Shown: positions 16,577 to 22,681 of the stretch, one piece after another | Numbering within the stretch: the stretch's first letter is position 1 | Layout: every line of letters starts with the position of its first letter | From: Pseudomonadota bacterium | Lineage (GTDB): Bacteria > Pseudomonadota > Gammaproteobacteria > Steroidobacterales > Steroidobacteraceae | NCBI GenBank assembly: GCA_023433515.1 | Contig: JAEZCN010000026.1 | Location: forward strand, 1-22,681 | Length of the DNA: 22,681 nucleotides | Direction: 5' to 3' | The notes under the pieces: model-generated | Told to the model about the DNA's origin: nothing | The model's database searches: none | Seen by the model: only the letters and a program-made list of their open reading frames with translations | Made by a program: the position numbers and the translations under genes

Positions 16577-17146
16577 CTAAGTCTTCGGCAGCGTGACGCC
16601 CGTCTGCCCCTGGTACTTCCCGCCGCGATCCTTGTACGACGTCGAGCAGATCTCATCCGACTCGAAGAACAACATCTGCGCGACGCCTTCGTTCGCGTAG
16701 ATCTTGGCGGGCAGCGGAGTGGTGTTGGAGAACTCGAGGGTAACGTGGCCTTCCCACTCGGGTTCCAAAGGCGTTACGTTTACGATTACACCGCAACGTG
16801 CGTATGTCGATTTACCGAGACAAACTACCAGCGTCGAGCGCGGTATCCGGAAGTATTCGACCGTTCTAGCTAGTGCGAAGGAGTTGGGCGGAATGATACA
16901 CACGTCGCCGGTGAAGTCCACGAAACTCTTCTCGTCGAACGCCTTCGGATCCACGATCGTCGAGTTGATGTTCGTGAAGATCTTGAACTCACGCGAACAG
17001 CGCACGTCGTAGCCGTAGCTCGAGGTGCCGTACGACACGATCTTGTGACCATCGGCCGCGGTACGCACCTGCTCGGGCGCGAACGGCTCGATCATCTTCT
17101 GTTGCGCCGCCATGCGGCGGATCCAGTGGTCCGACTTGATGCTCAT
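16577..17146 (-). CDS. dcd: dCTP deaminase
   Basis: Converts dCTP to dUTP, feeding thymidylate synthesis. The 189-residue protein matches the Pseudomonas-type enzyme almost throughout: MSIKSDHWIRRMA, YGTSSYGYDVRCSREFKIFTN, CLGKSTYARCGVIVNVTPLE, PEWEGHVTLEFSNTT (catalytic Glu in this segment) and the final GGKYQGQTGVTLPK. AAGGGAG lies 4 nt before the start, a strong ribosome site. It follows apbC by 18 bp on the same strand. Residues about 89-137 use codons quite unlike the rest of the window (see findings). Confidence 0.97.
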   Translation of the reverse strand: MSIKSDHWIRRMAAQQKMIEPFAPEQVRTAADGHKIVSYGTSSYGYDVRCSREFKIFTNINSTIVDPKAFDEKSFVDFTGDVCIIPPNSFALARTVEYFRIPRSTLVVCLGKSTYARCGVIVNVTPLEPEWEGHVTLEFSNTTPLPAKIYANEGVAQMLFFESDEICSTSYKDRGGKYQGQTGVTLPKT

Positions 17147-17164
17147 CTGACTCCCTTTCGCGGG

Positions 17165-18259
17165 CTAACTTTCTTCTATGACTATCTTCGGGAACAACGT
17201 CGACCGGTCCTTCGCGCGCCGCGCGAGCGCGGCGGCTGTCCGGCGCGCCATCGTGAAATACGGCGCGGCGTGTGGCGAATCCGGCGCGGCCACAGCAGTC
17301 GGGGCGCCCCCGTCCGCCTCTTCGCGAACTCGCGCATCCAGCGGTAGTTCGCCCAGCAACTCGACGCCGTACTGTGCGGCCATGCGCGCGCCGCCGCCGG
17401 CGCCGAACAGGTGTTCCACGTGGCCGCAGTTGCCGCACACGTGCACGCTCATGTTCTCGACCACGCCGAGCACGGGCACGTTGACCTTCTCGAACATCTT
17501 GAGCCCCTTGCGGGCGTCCGCGAGCGCGATGTCCTGCGGCGTCGTCACGATCACGGCGCCCGCCACCGGCACACGCTGCGCGAGCGTGAGCTGGATGTCG
17601 CCCGTGCCGGGCGGCATGTCGATCACGAGGTAATCGAGATCGCCCCAGTCGGTGTCGTTGAGCAGCTGGGTCAGCGCCTGCGTCACCATCGGTCCGCGCC
17701 ACACCATCGGCTGCTCGGGATCGATGAGGAATCCGATCGACATCGCCGCGACGCCGTGCGCGATGAGCGGCTTGATGCGTTTGCCGTCCGGCGACGTGGG
17801 CTTCTGGCCGGCGAGACCCAGCATGATGGGCTGGCTCGGGCCGTAGATGTCCGCATCGAGGATGCCGGTGCGCGCACCCTGGCGTGCCCACGCCAGAGCG
17901 AGATTGGCCGCGACAGTCGACTTGCCGACGCCGCCCTTTCCGGACGCGACCGCGACAATGTTGCGAACACCGGCGAGCGGCGAGAGCTGCCGCTGCACGG
18001 CATGCGCGGCGATCTTCGCGACGACTTCGATTTCGACGTTCGCGGGCGCTCCGCCCGCTTTCAGATGCGCGGCGAGTCCCCGCGTGAATTCCTCGCGGTA
18101 ATCGTCGATGGGGAAGCCGAGTGCCACGCGAACGTGAGCCCGTTCACCTTTCAGTTCCACGGATTCGACCGCTTTCGCGTTTCCGAGCGTCGTCCCCACG
18201 AACGGGTCGGAATAACTTTCGACCAGTGCGCGAAATTCGGCGGAAAGCTCTGCAACCAT
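17165..18259 (-). CDS. apbC: Iron-sulfur cluster carrier protein ApbC/Mrp
   Basis: A P-loop ATPase that binds and delivers 4Fe-4S clusters to apoproteins. The 364-residue product has an N-terminal MIP18/DUF59-like domain (about 1-85). The Mrp ATPase domain follows: deviant Walker A SGKGGVGKST (106-115), DADIYGPSQP, DYLVIDMPPGTGD and the cluster-binding pair C275-x-x-C278 in HVCGNCGHVEHLFG. ATG 18259 (MVAELSAEFRAL) is chosen for the usual family length. It has no good ribosome site. TAGAAT on this strand (18303-18298) is a possible -10 about 40 nt upstream. Divergent from the kinase gene, and probably co-transcribed with dcd. Confidence 0.95.
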   Translation of the reverse strand: MVAELSAEFRALVESYSDPFVGTTLGNAKAVESVELKGERAHVRVALGFPIDDYREEFTRGLAAHLKAGGAPANVEIEVVAKIAAHAVQRQLSPLAGVRNIVAVASGKGGVGKSTVAANLALAWARQGARTGILDADIYGPSQPIMLGLAGQKPTSPDGKRIKPLIAHGVAAMSIGFLIDPEQPMVWRGPMVTQALTQLLNDTDWGDLDYLVIDMPPGTGDIQLTLAQRVPVAGAVIVTTPQDIALADARKGLKMFEKVNVPVLGVVENMSVHVCGNCGHVEHLFGAGGGARMAAQYGVELLGELPLDARVREEADGGAPTAVAAPDSPHAAPYFTMARRTAAALARRAKDRSTLFPKIVIEES

Positions 18260-18312
18260 AAGATTCTTGAATGTCCGCCGGGACTGCGGGGGGCCGGATT
18301 CTACCGAATCGG

Positions 18313-18340
18313 CTGCCACGGGCGAGACATGTGGCATAAT
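18313..18340 (+). promoter_or_regulatory. Probable promoter of the kinase-PilT operon
   Basis: TGGCATAAT is an extended -10 (CATAAT at 18335-18340), with a weak -35-like CTGCCA (18313-18318) 16 bp upstream. Transcription from about 18347 gives a 90-nt leader before the kinase ATG. I found no recognisable riboswitch in that leader. The 177-bp gap between apbC and the kinase otherwise holds the apbC promoter on the other strand. Confidence 0.5.
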
Positions 18341-18436
18341 TTTTGTAGCAGGGGCAGTAAGGACGGCAAGCTTGTATCAACCCGTGAGCGCATCGCAGGA
18401 CCGGAGTCGGTGGGCGCCAGGCGGGTCACCCGTTCC

Positions 18437-20950
18437 ATGAGTTTTTTCACCAACATCCGGGCAGACCGGTTCATCACGGAGCTCAAGGAAGCGACCGACG
18501 TCGCGGCTCCTCAAACGCAGAAGGCCATCGCGAAGCTTCGCGAGCTGGGCCCGGGCGCGATCGAACCTGTAACGGCCGCGCTCGCGGACGCCGACAAGAT
18601 CGCGACCGTGGCCTACATCGAGGTGCTGACCGGCCTCGTCAACCAGAAGACGTTTCCGAAATTCATCGAGGCGATGATCACGGGCAGCCCGCGCGTGGTC
18701 GCCGGAGTGGCCTGGGCCCTCTCGAGCAGCCGTGCCTACCCGGCCACGATGTTGCTCGACGCGCTGGCCACCGAAGGGGTGGCCAAGTCCGCGCTGCTCG
18801 ACGTGATCAACGCGCATCGCGCCCGCCTCTCGGTGCGTGAAATCCTGCAGTCGGCCTACAAGCAGGAAGCGAACGAGAAAGCCGCGCTGTTCCGCATCCT
18901 CGGAGAGATCGCGACCGACAACGACCTGCCCGAGCTCGTCGGCCGCCTGAACGGCAAGGATCCCGTCGCGCGCCTGCACATCATCAACATCCTGTCGCGT
19001 TTCCCGAAACCTGAGGTCTCGCGCGCGTTGCAGCAGCAGCTCAACGACACGAACAAGCTCGTGCGCTCGGCGACGCTCTCCGCGCTCGCGAAAATGGACG
19101 GCGCGATCGACGTCGAAAAGGTCTGCGCACTGCTGCGCGATCCCGAGATCGACGTGCAGAACAAGGCCGTCGACGTCGTGATCCGCGCGAACGACCCGGA
19201 AACGATCAAGTACCTGATCCCGGTCCTCAAGGACGAAAACGAATACGCGCGTCGCGCGGCGGTGGAAGTCCTCAACGAGATCGGCACCTCGAAGTCGGTC
19301 AAGGATCTGCTCGAGGCCGTCGCCGACGACGACTGGTGGGTACGCAGCCGCGCCGCCGATGCGCTCGGCAAGATCGGTGGCCCGAAGGTCGTCGAGGCCG
19401 TGCTGCAGCTCGTGGGAGATCAGGATCCGGACGTGCGCCGCGCCGCGGTGGAAATCCTGAATCAGACCAAGGACGACCGTGCCGTCGGTCATCTCATCGA
19501 CGCCACCAAGGACAAGGACTGGTGGGTCAGCGAACGCGCGGTCGACGCGCTGGCGGAAATCGGCAGCAAACGCGCGGTGCCGCGCCTGCTCGAAATGCTG
19601 GACACGACTCCCGCGCGGTCCCTGCCCGTGGTCGTGCGCGCGCTCGGCCGGCTCGGCGATCACAAGGTCATCGACGCCGTGCTGCCGATGCTCCAGCGCG
19701 ACGAGAAGGACATCCGCATCGAGGCGATCTCGTCGCTCGCCAAGCTCGCCGACGAGCGCAGGCTCGAGGCCATCCGCGTGCAGATCCAGGGCCACTCCGC
19801 GGATCCCGAACAGACCGTGGCCCAGGCGGCGCTGCGTGCGCTGTCGGATCTCGATTCGCGCTTCTCGGTCAGCGGCTCGCGGCTGTCGTCGACACAGAAC
19901 AGGATTCCGGTGTCGACGCCGGCGGGACTTCGCTCGGAAGGCGCGACGCAGGCTCCGAACATGCAGTCGGCCCCCGTGCCTCCTCCGCGGCCGCGCCCCG
20001 AAGCGGCGCCACCCACGATCGCCGCGCAGCAGCCCGCGCGCACGTTGCTCATGTCCGAGCAGGAAGTGCAGCGCTCGATCAAGCAGGCCGAGCAGATGGC
20101 CGGGCCACAGAAGCTCGACATCCAGACGCTCAAGCCCGGCGACATCATCGAGGGCCGTTACAAGTTCGTCGAGCGCATCGGCAAGGGCGCGTTCGGCACG
20201 GTGCTGCTCATGGAAGACACCGTCGTCGACGAGCGCCTGATCCTCAAGTTCCTGAACCCGAACGTTTCGGAAGACGAAGAGATCATGAAGCGCTTCGTGC
20301 ATGAGCTGCGGTACAGCCGCAAGATCACGCACCACAACGTCATCCGCATCTACGACTTCCTGTTCATCCAGGGCAACTACGCCATCTCGATGGAGTACTT
20401 CCCCTCGCACACGCTCGGCAGCGAAGTGGTCGGCGAGAAGCCCATGCCGCTGGCCCGCGCGCTCGGCTTCGGCATCGACATCTGCACCGGCATGGAAGTC
20501 GCGCACGCGGTCGGCATCGTCCATCGCGACCTCAAGCCCGCGAACGTGCTGATCAACAACGAAGGCCTGCTCAAGATCGTGGACTTCGGCGTGGCCGCCG
20601 CGCAGCGCGAAGGCGACACGCAGCTCACGAAGACCGGATATGTCATCGGTTCGCCGAAGTACATGGCGCCCGAGCAGATCCTGGGCAAGAAGGTCGACCA
20701 GCGCGCGGACGTTTACGCGCTGGGAGTGATCCTCTACGAAATCATGACGGGCGTGCCGCCCTATGCGCGTGGCGATCACATGTCCGTGATGTACCAGCAC
20801 GTGCAGGGCAAGGCGCGTCCGCCGCGCGAGCTGAACCCTGCTCTGCCCCCCGGCCTGCCCGAAGTCATCATGCAGGCCATGTCCGTCGACAAGGACAAAC
20901 GCTTCCAGACGATGCAGGAGCTGCGGGCGGCCCTCGAAAAATTCCGGTGA
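18437..20950 (+). CDS. HEAT-repeat serine/threonine protein kinase
   Basis: An 837-residue soluble protein with two parts. Residues about 20-470 are HEAT/PBS-lyase-type helical repeats of about 31 residues. Two are near-duplicates 62 residues apart (DDDWWVRSRAADALGKIG with W300/W301, and DKDWWVSERAVDALAEIG with W362/W363). Residues about 470-560 form a Ser/Pro/Ala-rich linker. Residues about 569-837 are a complete Hanks-type kinase: glycine loop GKGAFGTV (582-589), Lys604 in LILKFL, HRDLKPAN (696-703, catalytic Asp698), DFG (716-718), GSPKYMAPE with Glu746. All catalytic residues are present and the activation segment contains several Thr/Ser. No membrane segment or PASTA domain is seen, so it acts in the cytoplasm. 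It is followed after 112 bp by two PilT-family genes, which suggests a role in type IV pilus control. The substrate is not known. ATG 18437 has only a distant AGGCGG upstream. Confidence 0.93.
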   Translation: MSFFTNIRADRFITELKEATDVAAPQTQKAIAKLRELGPGAIEPVTAALADADKIATVAYIEVLTGLVNQKTFPKFIEAMITGSPRVVAGVAWALSSSRAYPATMLLDALATEGVAKSALLDVINAHRARLSVREILQSAYKQEANEKAALFRILGEIATDNDLPELVGRLNGKDPVARLHIINILSRFPKPEVSRALQQQLNDTNKLVRSATLSALAKMDGAIDVEKVCALLRDPEIDVQNKAVDVVIRANDPETIKYLIPVLKDENEYARRAAVEVLNEIGTSKSVKDLLEAVADDDWWVRSRAADALGKIGGPKVVEAVLQLVGDQDPDVRRAAVEILNQTKDDRAVGHLIDATKDKDWWVSERAVDALAEIGSKRAVPRLLEMLDTTPARSLPVVVRALGRLGDHKVIDAVLPMLQRDEKDIRIEAISSLAKLADERRLEAIRVQIQGHSADPEQTVAQAALRALSDLDSRFSVSGSRLSSTQNRIPVSTPAGLRSEGATQAPNMQSAPVPPPRPRPEAAPPTIAAQQPARTLLMSEQEVQRSIKQAEQMAGPQKLDIQTLKPGDIIEGRYKFVERIGKGAFGTVLLMEDTVVDERLILKFLNPNVSEDEEIMKRFVHELRYSRKITHHNVIRIYDFLFIQGNYAISMEYFPSHTLGSEVVGEKPMPLARALGFGIDICTGMEVAHAVGIVHRDLKPANVLINNEGLLKIVDFGVAAAQREGDTQLTKTGYVIGSPKYMAPEQILGKKVDQRADVYALGVILYEIMTGVPPYARGDHMSVMYQHVQGKARPPRELNPALPPGLPEVIMQAMSVDKDKRFQTMQELRAALEKFR

Positions 20951-20959
20951 AATACCGCT

Positions 20960-21047
20960 AAGTGCCTGACGCTCGCGAATAATCGCGCAGTGCGTCACAC
21001 TTGGATCCCGCCTCACCGTCGCATGCTTGGTGAGACATAACTGATCC
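20960..21047 (+). promoter_or_regulatory. Two-hairpin structured leader before the first PilT gene
   Basis: In the 112-bp gap after the kinase, two long imperfect stem-loops lie back to back. The first (20960-21002) pairs AAGTG with CACTT, TGACGC with GCGTCA and CGCGA with TCGCG around an ATAA tetraloop. The second (21003-21047) pairs GGATC with GATCC and CTCACC with GGTGAG around an 11-nt loop containing GCATGC. The ribosome-site-like GGAG (21048-21051) begins on the base after the outer strand of the second stem. Neither hairpin has a T-tract, so a simple terminator is unlikely. It may be an RNA leader, processing site or attenuator. Confidence 0.5.
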
Positions 21048-21062
21048 GGAGAGCGCCCCGAC

Positions 21063-22175
21063 GTGGCCCGTATCGATGCCTTCCTGAAGCTCGGTATGCA
21101 GCAGAATTGTTCCGACGTGCACCTGGCCGTCGGCGTTCCGCCCATGCTGCGCATGAACGGCGACCTGATGCCGATCAAGTTCCGCGATGTCGGCGACCAG
21201 GAACTCGAGAGTTACCTGACCGAGATCTTCACGAAGAACCAGCACGAGTACTTCGCGAAGGGCAACGATCTCGACTTCTCGTACGTCACCACGGACGGCG
21301 GCCGCTTCCGCGTCAACGTCTTCCGCAAGGAGACCGGTATCGGCGCCACGTTCCGCGCGATTCCGCAGGACATTCCGAGCATCGACCGGCTGGCGTTACC
21401 ACCCGTCGTCAAGAAACTCTGCGACTACCACCAGGGCATGGTGCTCGTCACCGGCGCGACCGGTACGGGCAAGTCCACGACGCTCGCGGCGATGATCGAT
21501 CACCTGAACACCACGCGGCGCCTCAACATCATCTCGCTCGAAGACCCGATCGAGTTCGTCCATCGCAGCAAGCAGAGCCAGGTCATCCAGCGCGAGCTCG
21601 GCACGCACATTCCGACCTTCGCCGAAGGCGTGCGCGCCGCGATGCGCGAGGATCCGGACGTCATCCTGGTCGGCGAGTTGCGCGACGCCGAGACCATCTC
21701 GATGGCGATGACCGCCGCCGAAACCGGACACCTCGTGCTCGGCACGCTCCACACGACCTCGGCCTCCAAGACCATCGACCGCATCATCGATGCGCTGCCG
21801 ATCGAGGAGCGCGAACAGACCAAGAGCTTCCTCTCGCAGTCGCTGCTCGCCGTGGTCACGCAGATCCTCGTGAAGACCGCCGACCAGCGCGGCCGCAAGG
21901 CCATCTGCGAAACCCTGGTCATGACGCGCGCGATCGCGAAACTCATCCAGACGGACCAGACGCACCAGATTCCCAACCAGATCATGACGGGCAAGGAGCT
22001 CGGCATGAGCCTCATGGACCAGTCGCTGCTCGACGCGTTGTCCCGCAGGGAAATCGATCCCGATGACGCGGTGACCTACGCGTCCGATCGCCGCCCGTTC
22101 CAGCGCTACGCGACCGATACTTCGCTGATGCCGAAGCTCGAAGTCGCTCCGACGAACGCTGCTTCCGGTGGTTAG
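21063..22175 (+). CDS. pilT: PilT-family type IV pilus retraction ATPase
   Basis: A hexameric secretion-type ATPase that depolymerises the pilus and powers twitching. The 370-residue product has the N-terminal PAS-like domain (SDVHLAVGVPPMLRMNGDL), the Walker A GATGTGKST (131-139, Lys137), the Asp box around LEDPIEF, Walker B DPDVILVGELRD with Glu205, and the His box TGHLVLGTLHTTSASKTIDR (His223, His230). The region of the PilT AIRNLIRE motif reads AIAKLIQT, a partial match. The C-terminus (about 30 residues) is longer than canonical PilT, which is about 344. The start is GTG 21063. GGAG lies 11 nt upstream, rather far. 15 bp separate it from the next PilT-like gene. PilU is less likely on these motifs. 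Confidence 0.92.
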   Translation: MARIDAFLKLGMQQNCSDVHLAVGVPPMLRMNGDLMPIKFRDVGDQELESYLTEIFTKNQHEYFAKGNDLDFSYVTTDGGRFRVNVFRKETGIGATFRAIPQDIPSIDRLALPPVVKKLCDYHQGMVLVTGATGTGKSTTLAAMIDHLNTTRRLNIISLEDPIEFVHRSKQSQVIQRELGTHIPTFAEGVRAAMREDPDVILVGELRDAETISMAMTAAETGHLVLGTLHTTSASKTIDRIIDALPIEEREQTKSFLSQSLLAVVTQILVKTADQRGRKAICETLVMTRAIAKLIQTDQTHQIPNQIMTGKELGMSLMDQSLLDALSRREIDPDDAVTYASDRRPFQRYATDTSLMPKLEVAPTNAASGG

Positions 22176-22190
22176 GCAGGGTCCGCACCG

Positions 22191-22681
22191 ATGCCCGTAA
22201 TCGACGAATACCTGAAGGAAGTCCTGGGCAAGAAAGGCTCGGACCTGCATTTCATCGCCGGAGATCCGCCGCGCATCCGCCTGTACGGCGACCTGCAGCC
22301 GCTGCGCCCCGATCGTCTCGACAAGGAATTCGTGCAGAACACGCTGTACGAAATCATGCCGAAGACCGCGGTCAATCGCTTCGAGGAGCACGACGGCGCG
22401 GACTTCGCGTACAACATGGGCGAGTACGGCCGCTTCCGCGTGAACGTGATGCGCCAGATCAACGGCATGGGCGCGGTGATGCGCGCCATTCCGTCCAAGG
22501 CGCTCACTCTCGAGCAGCTCAACCTCCCGCCCGCCATCCACCAGCTCTGCCGCGCCAACAACGGGCTCATCCTGGTCACCGGCAAGACGGGCTCGGGCAA
22601 GTCGACGACGCTCGCGGCGATGATCGACGACATCAACTCGCGCGTGAAAGGACACATCCTCACCATCGAGGATCCGATCGA
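22191..22681 (+). CDS. Second PilT/PilU-family ATPase, cut by window end
   Basis: The first 163 residues of another retraction-type ATPase, continuing beyond the window. It starts MPVIDEYLKEVLGKKGSDLH, has GDPPRIRLYGDL and RFRVNVMRQINGMGAVMRAIPS, and the Walker A GKTGSGKST lies at residues 131-139, exactly the position in the preceding paralog. ILTIEDPI at the edge is the Asp box. The LTLEQLNLPPAI and GHILTIEDPI segments resemble PilT more than PilU, but the diagnostic C-terminal half is missing. Close spacing (15 bp) to the first PilT gene indicates one operon with the kinase. Confidence 0.9.
   Translation, partial: MPVIDEYLKEVLGKKGSDLHFIAGDPPRIRLYGDLQPLRPDRLDKEFVQNTLYEIMPKTAVNRFEEHDGADFAYNMGEYGRFRVNVMRQINGMGAVMRAIPSKALTLEQLNLPPAIHQLCRANNGLILVTGKTGSGKSTTLAAMIDDINSRVKGHILTIEDPI

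Noticed and set aside
17411..18436. Long in-frame extension upstream of the kinase
   Set aside because: It lies antisense to apbC and passes through the promoter region. The HEAT protein starts sensibly at 18437.
18341..18436. Riboswitch (c-di-GMP type) in the kinase leader
   Set aside because: The conserved GEMM bases and tetraloop receptor are not present. Only GC-rich weak pairing is seen.
18377..21178. Minus-strand open frame of 933 codons across the kinase and start of pilT
   Set aside because: Antisense to a kinase with all catalytic motifs. No domain is recognisable and the composition is that of a GC shadow.

Overview
This is a GC-rich (roughly two-thirds G+C by eye) stretch of ordinary proteobacterial chromosome, most likely gammaproteobacterial. 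Evidence for that: the purM-purN-DUF3108 block faces away from a DUF2066 / CDP-alcohol phosphatidyltransferase / hda block, Dcd is of the Pseudomonas-like type, a family-4 uracil-DNA glycosylase sits next to rimI, prolyl-tRNA synthetase carries the bacterial editing insert, and there are PilT-type retraction ATPases and an OprC-type copper receptor. A position among deep-branching xanthomonad/Nevskia/Steroidobacter-like lineages is only a guess. I see no tRNA, rRNA, CRISPR array, insertion sequence or prophage.

Layout. 1-1568 (-): prfC, missing only its last few codons at the window edge. 1680-3806 (-): OprC/NosA-type TonB-dependent copper receptor with its own promoter, upstream dyads and a strong terminator. 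3988-4926 (-) and 4981-6468 (+): a divergent LysR regulator / Tat-exported FAD oxidoreductase pair separated by 54 bp that hold an operator-like element. 6492-8532 (-): compact pssA-udg-rimI operon. 8582-10949 (+): proS and a small lytic transglycosylase. 10919-11197 (-): acylphosphatase. 11222-11836 (+): WrbA-like flavoprotein. 11858-14080 (-): DUF2066 protein, phosphatidyltransferase and hda. 14139-16508 (+): purM, purN and a DUF3108 protein with overlapping reading frames. 16577-18259 (-): apbC/mrp and dcd. 18437-22681 (+): a HEAT-repeat Ser/Thr kinase followed by two PilT-family ATPases, the second cut by the window edge.

Most of the window is housekeeping: translation (prfC, proS, rimI), nucleotide metabolism (purM, purN, dcd), phospholipid synthesis (pssA and a PgsA-like enzyme), replication control (hda), Fe-S delivery (apbC) and base-excision repair (udg). 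Two modules look accessory. One is the LysR/BBE-type oxidoreductase pair, whose substrate is unknown. The other is the kinase-PilT-PilT locus at the right end. It joins a complete eukaryotic-like kinase with a long HEAT scaffold to two pilus-retraction motors, with a strongly structured 112-nt spacer in front of the first motor. I regard this as the best candidate for an undescribed regulatory system in the window.

A second, less expected signal is a set of short low-GC, rare-codon patches inside otherwise typical housekeeping genes (two in prfC, one in dcd). They are not explained by gene annotation.
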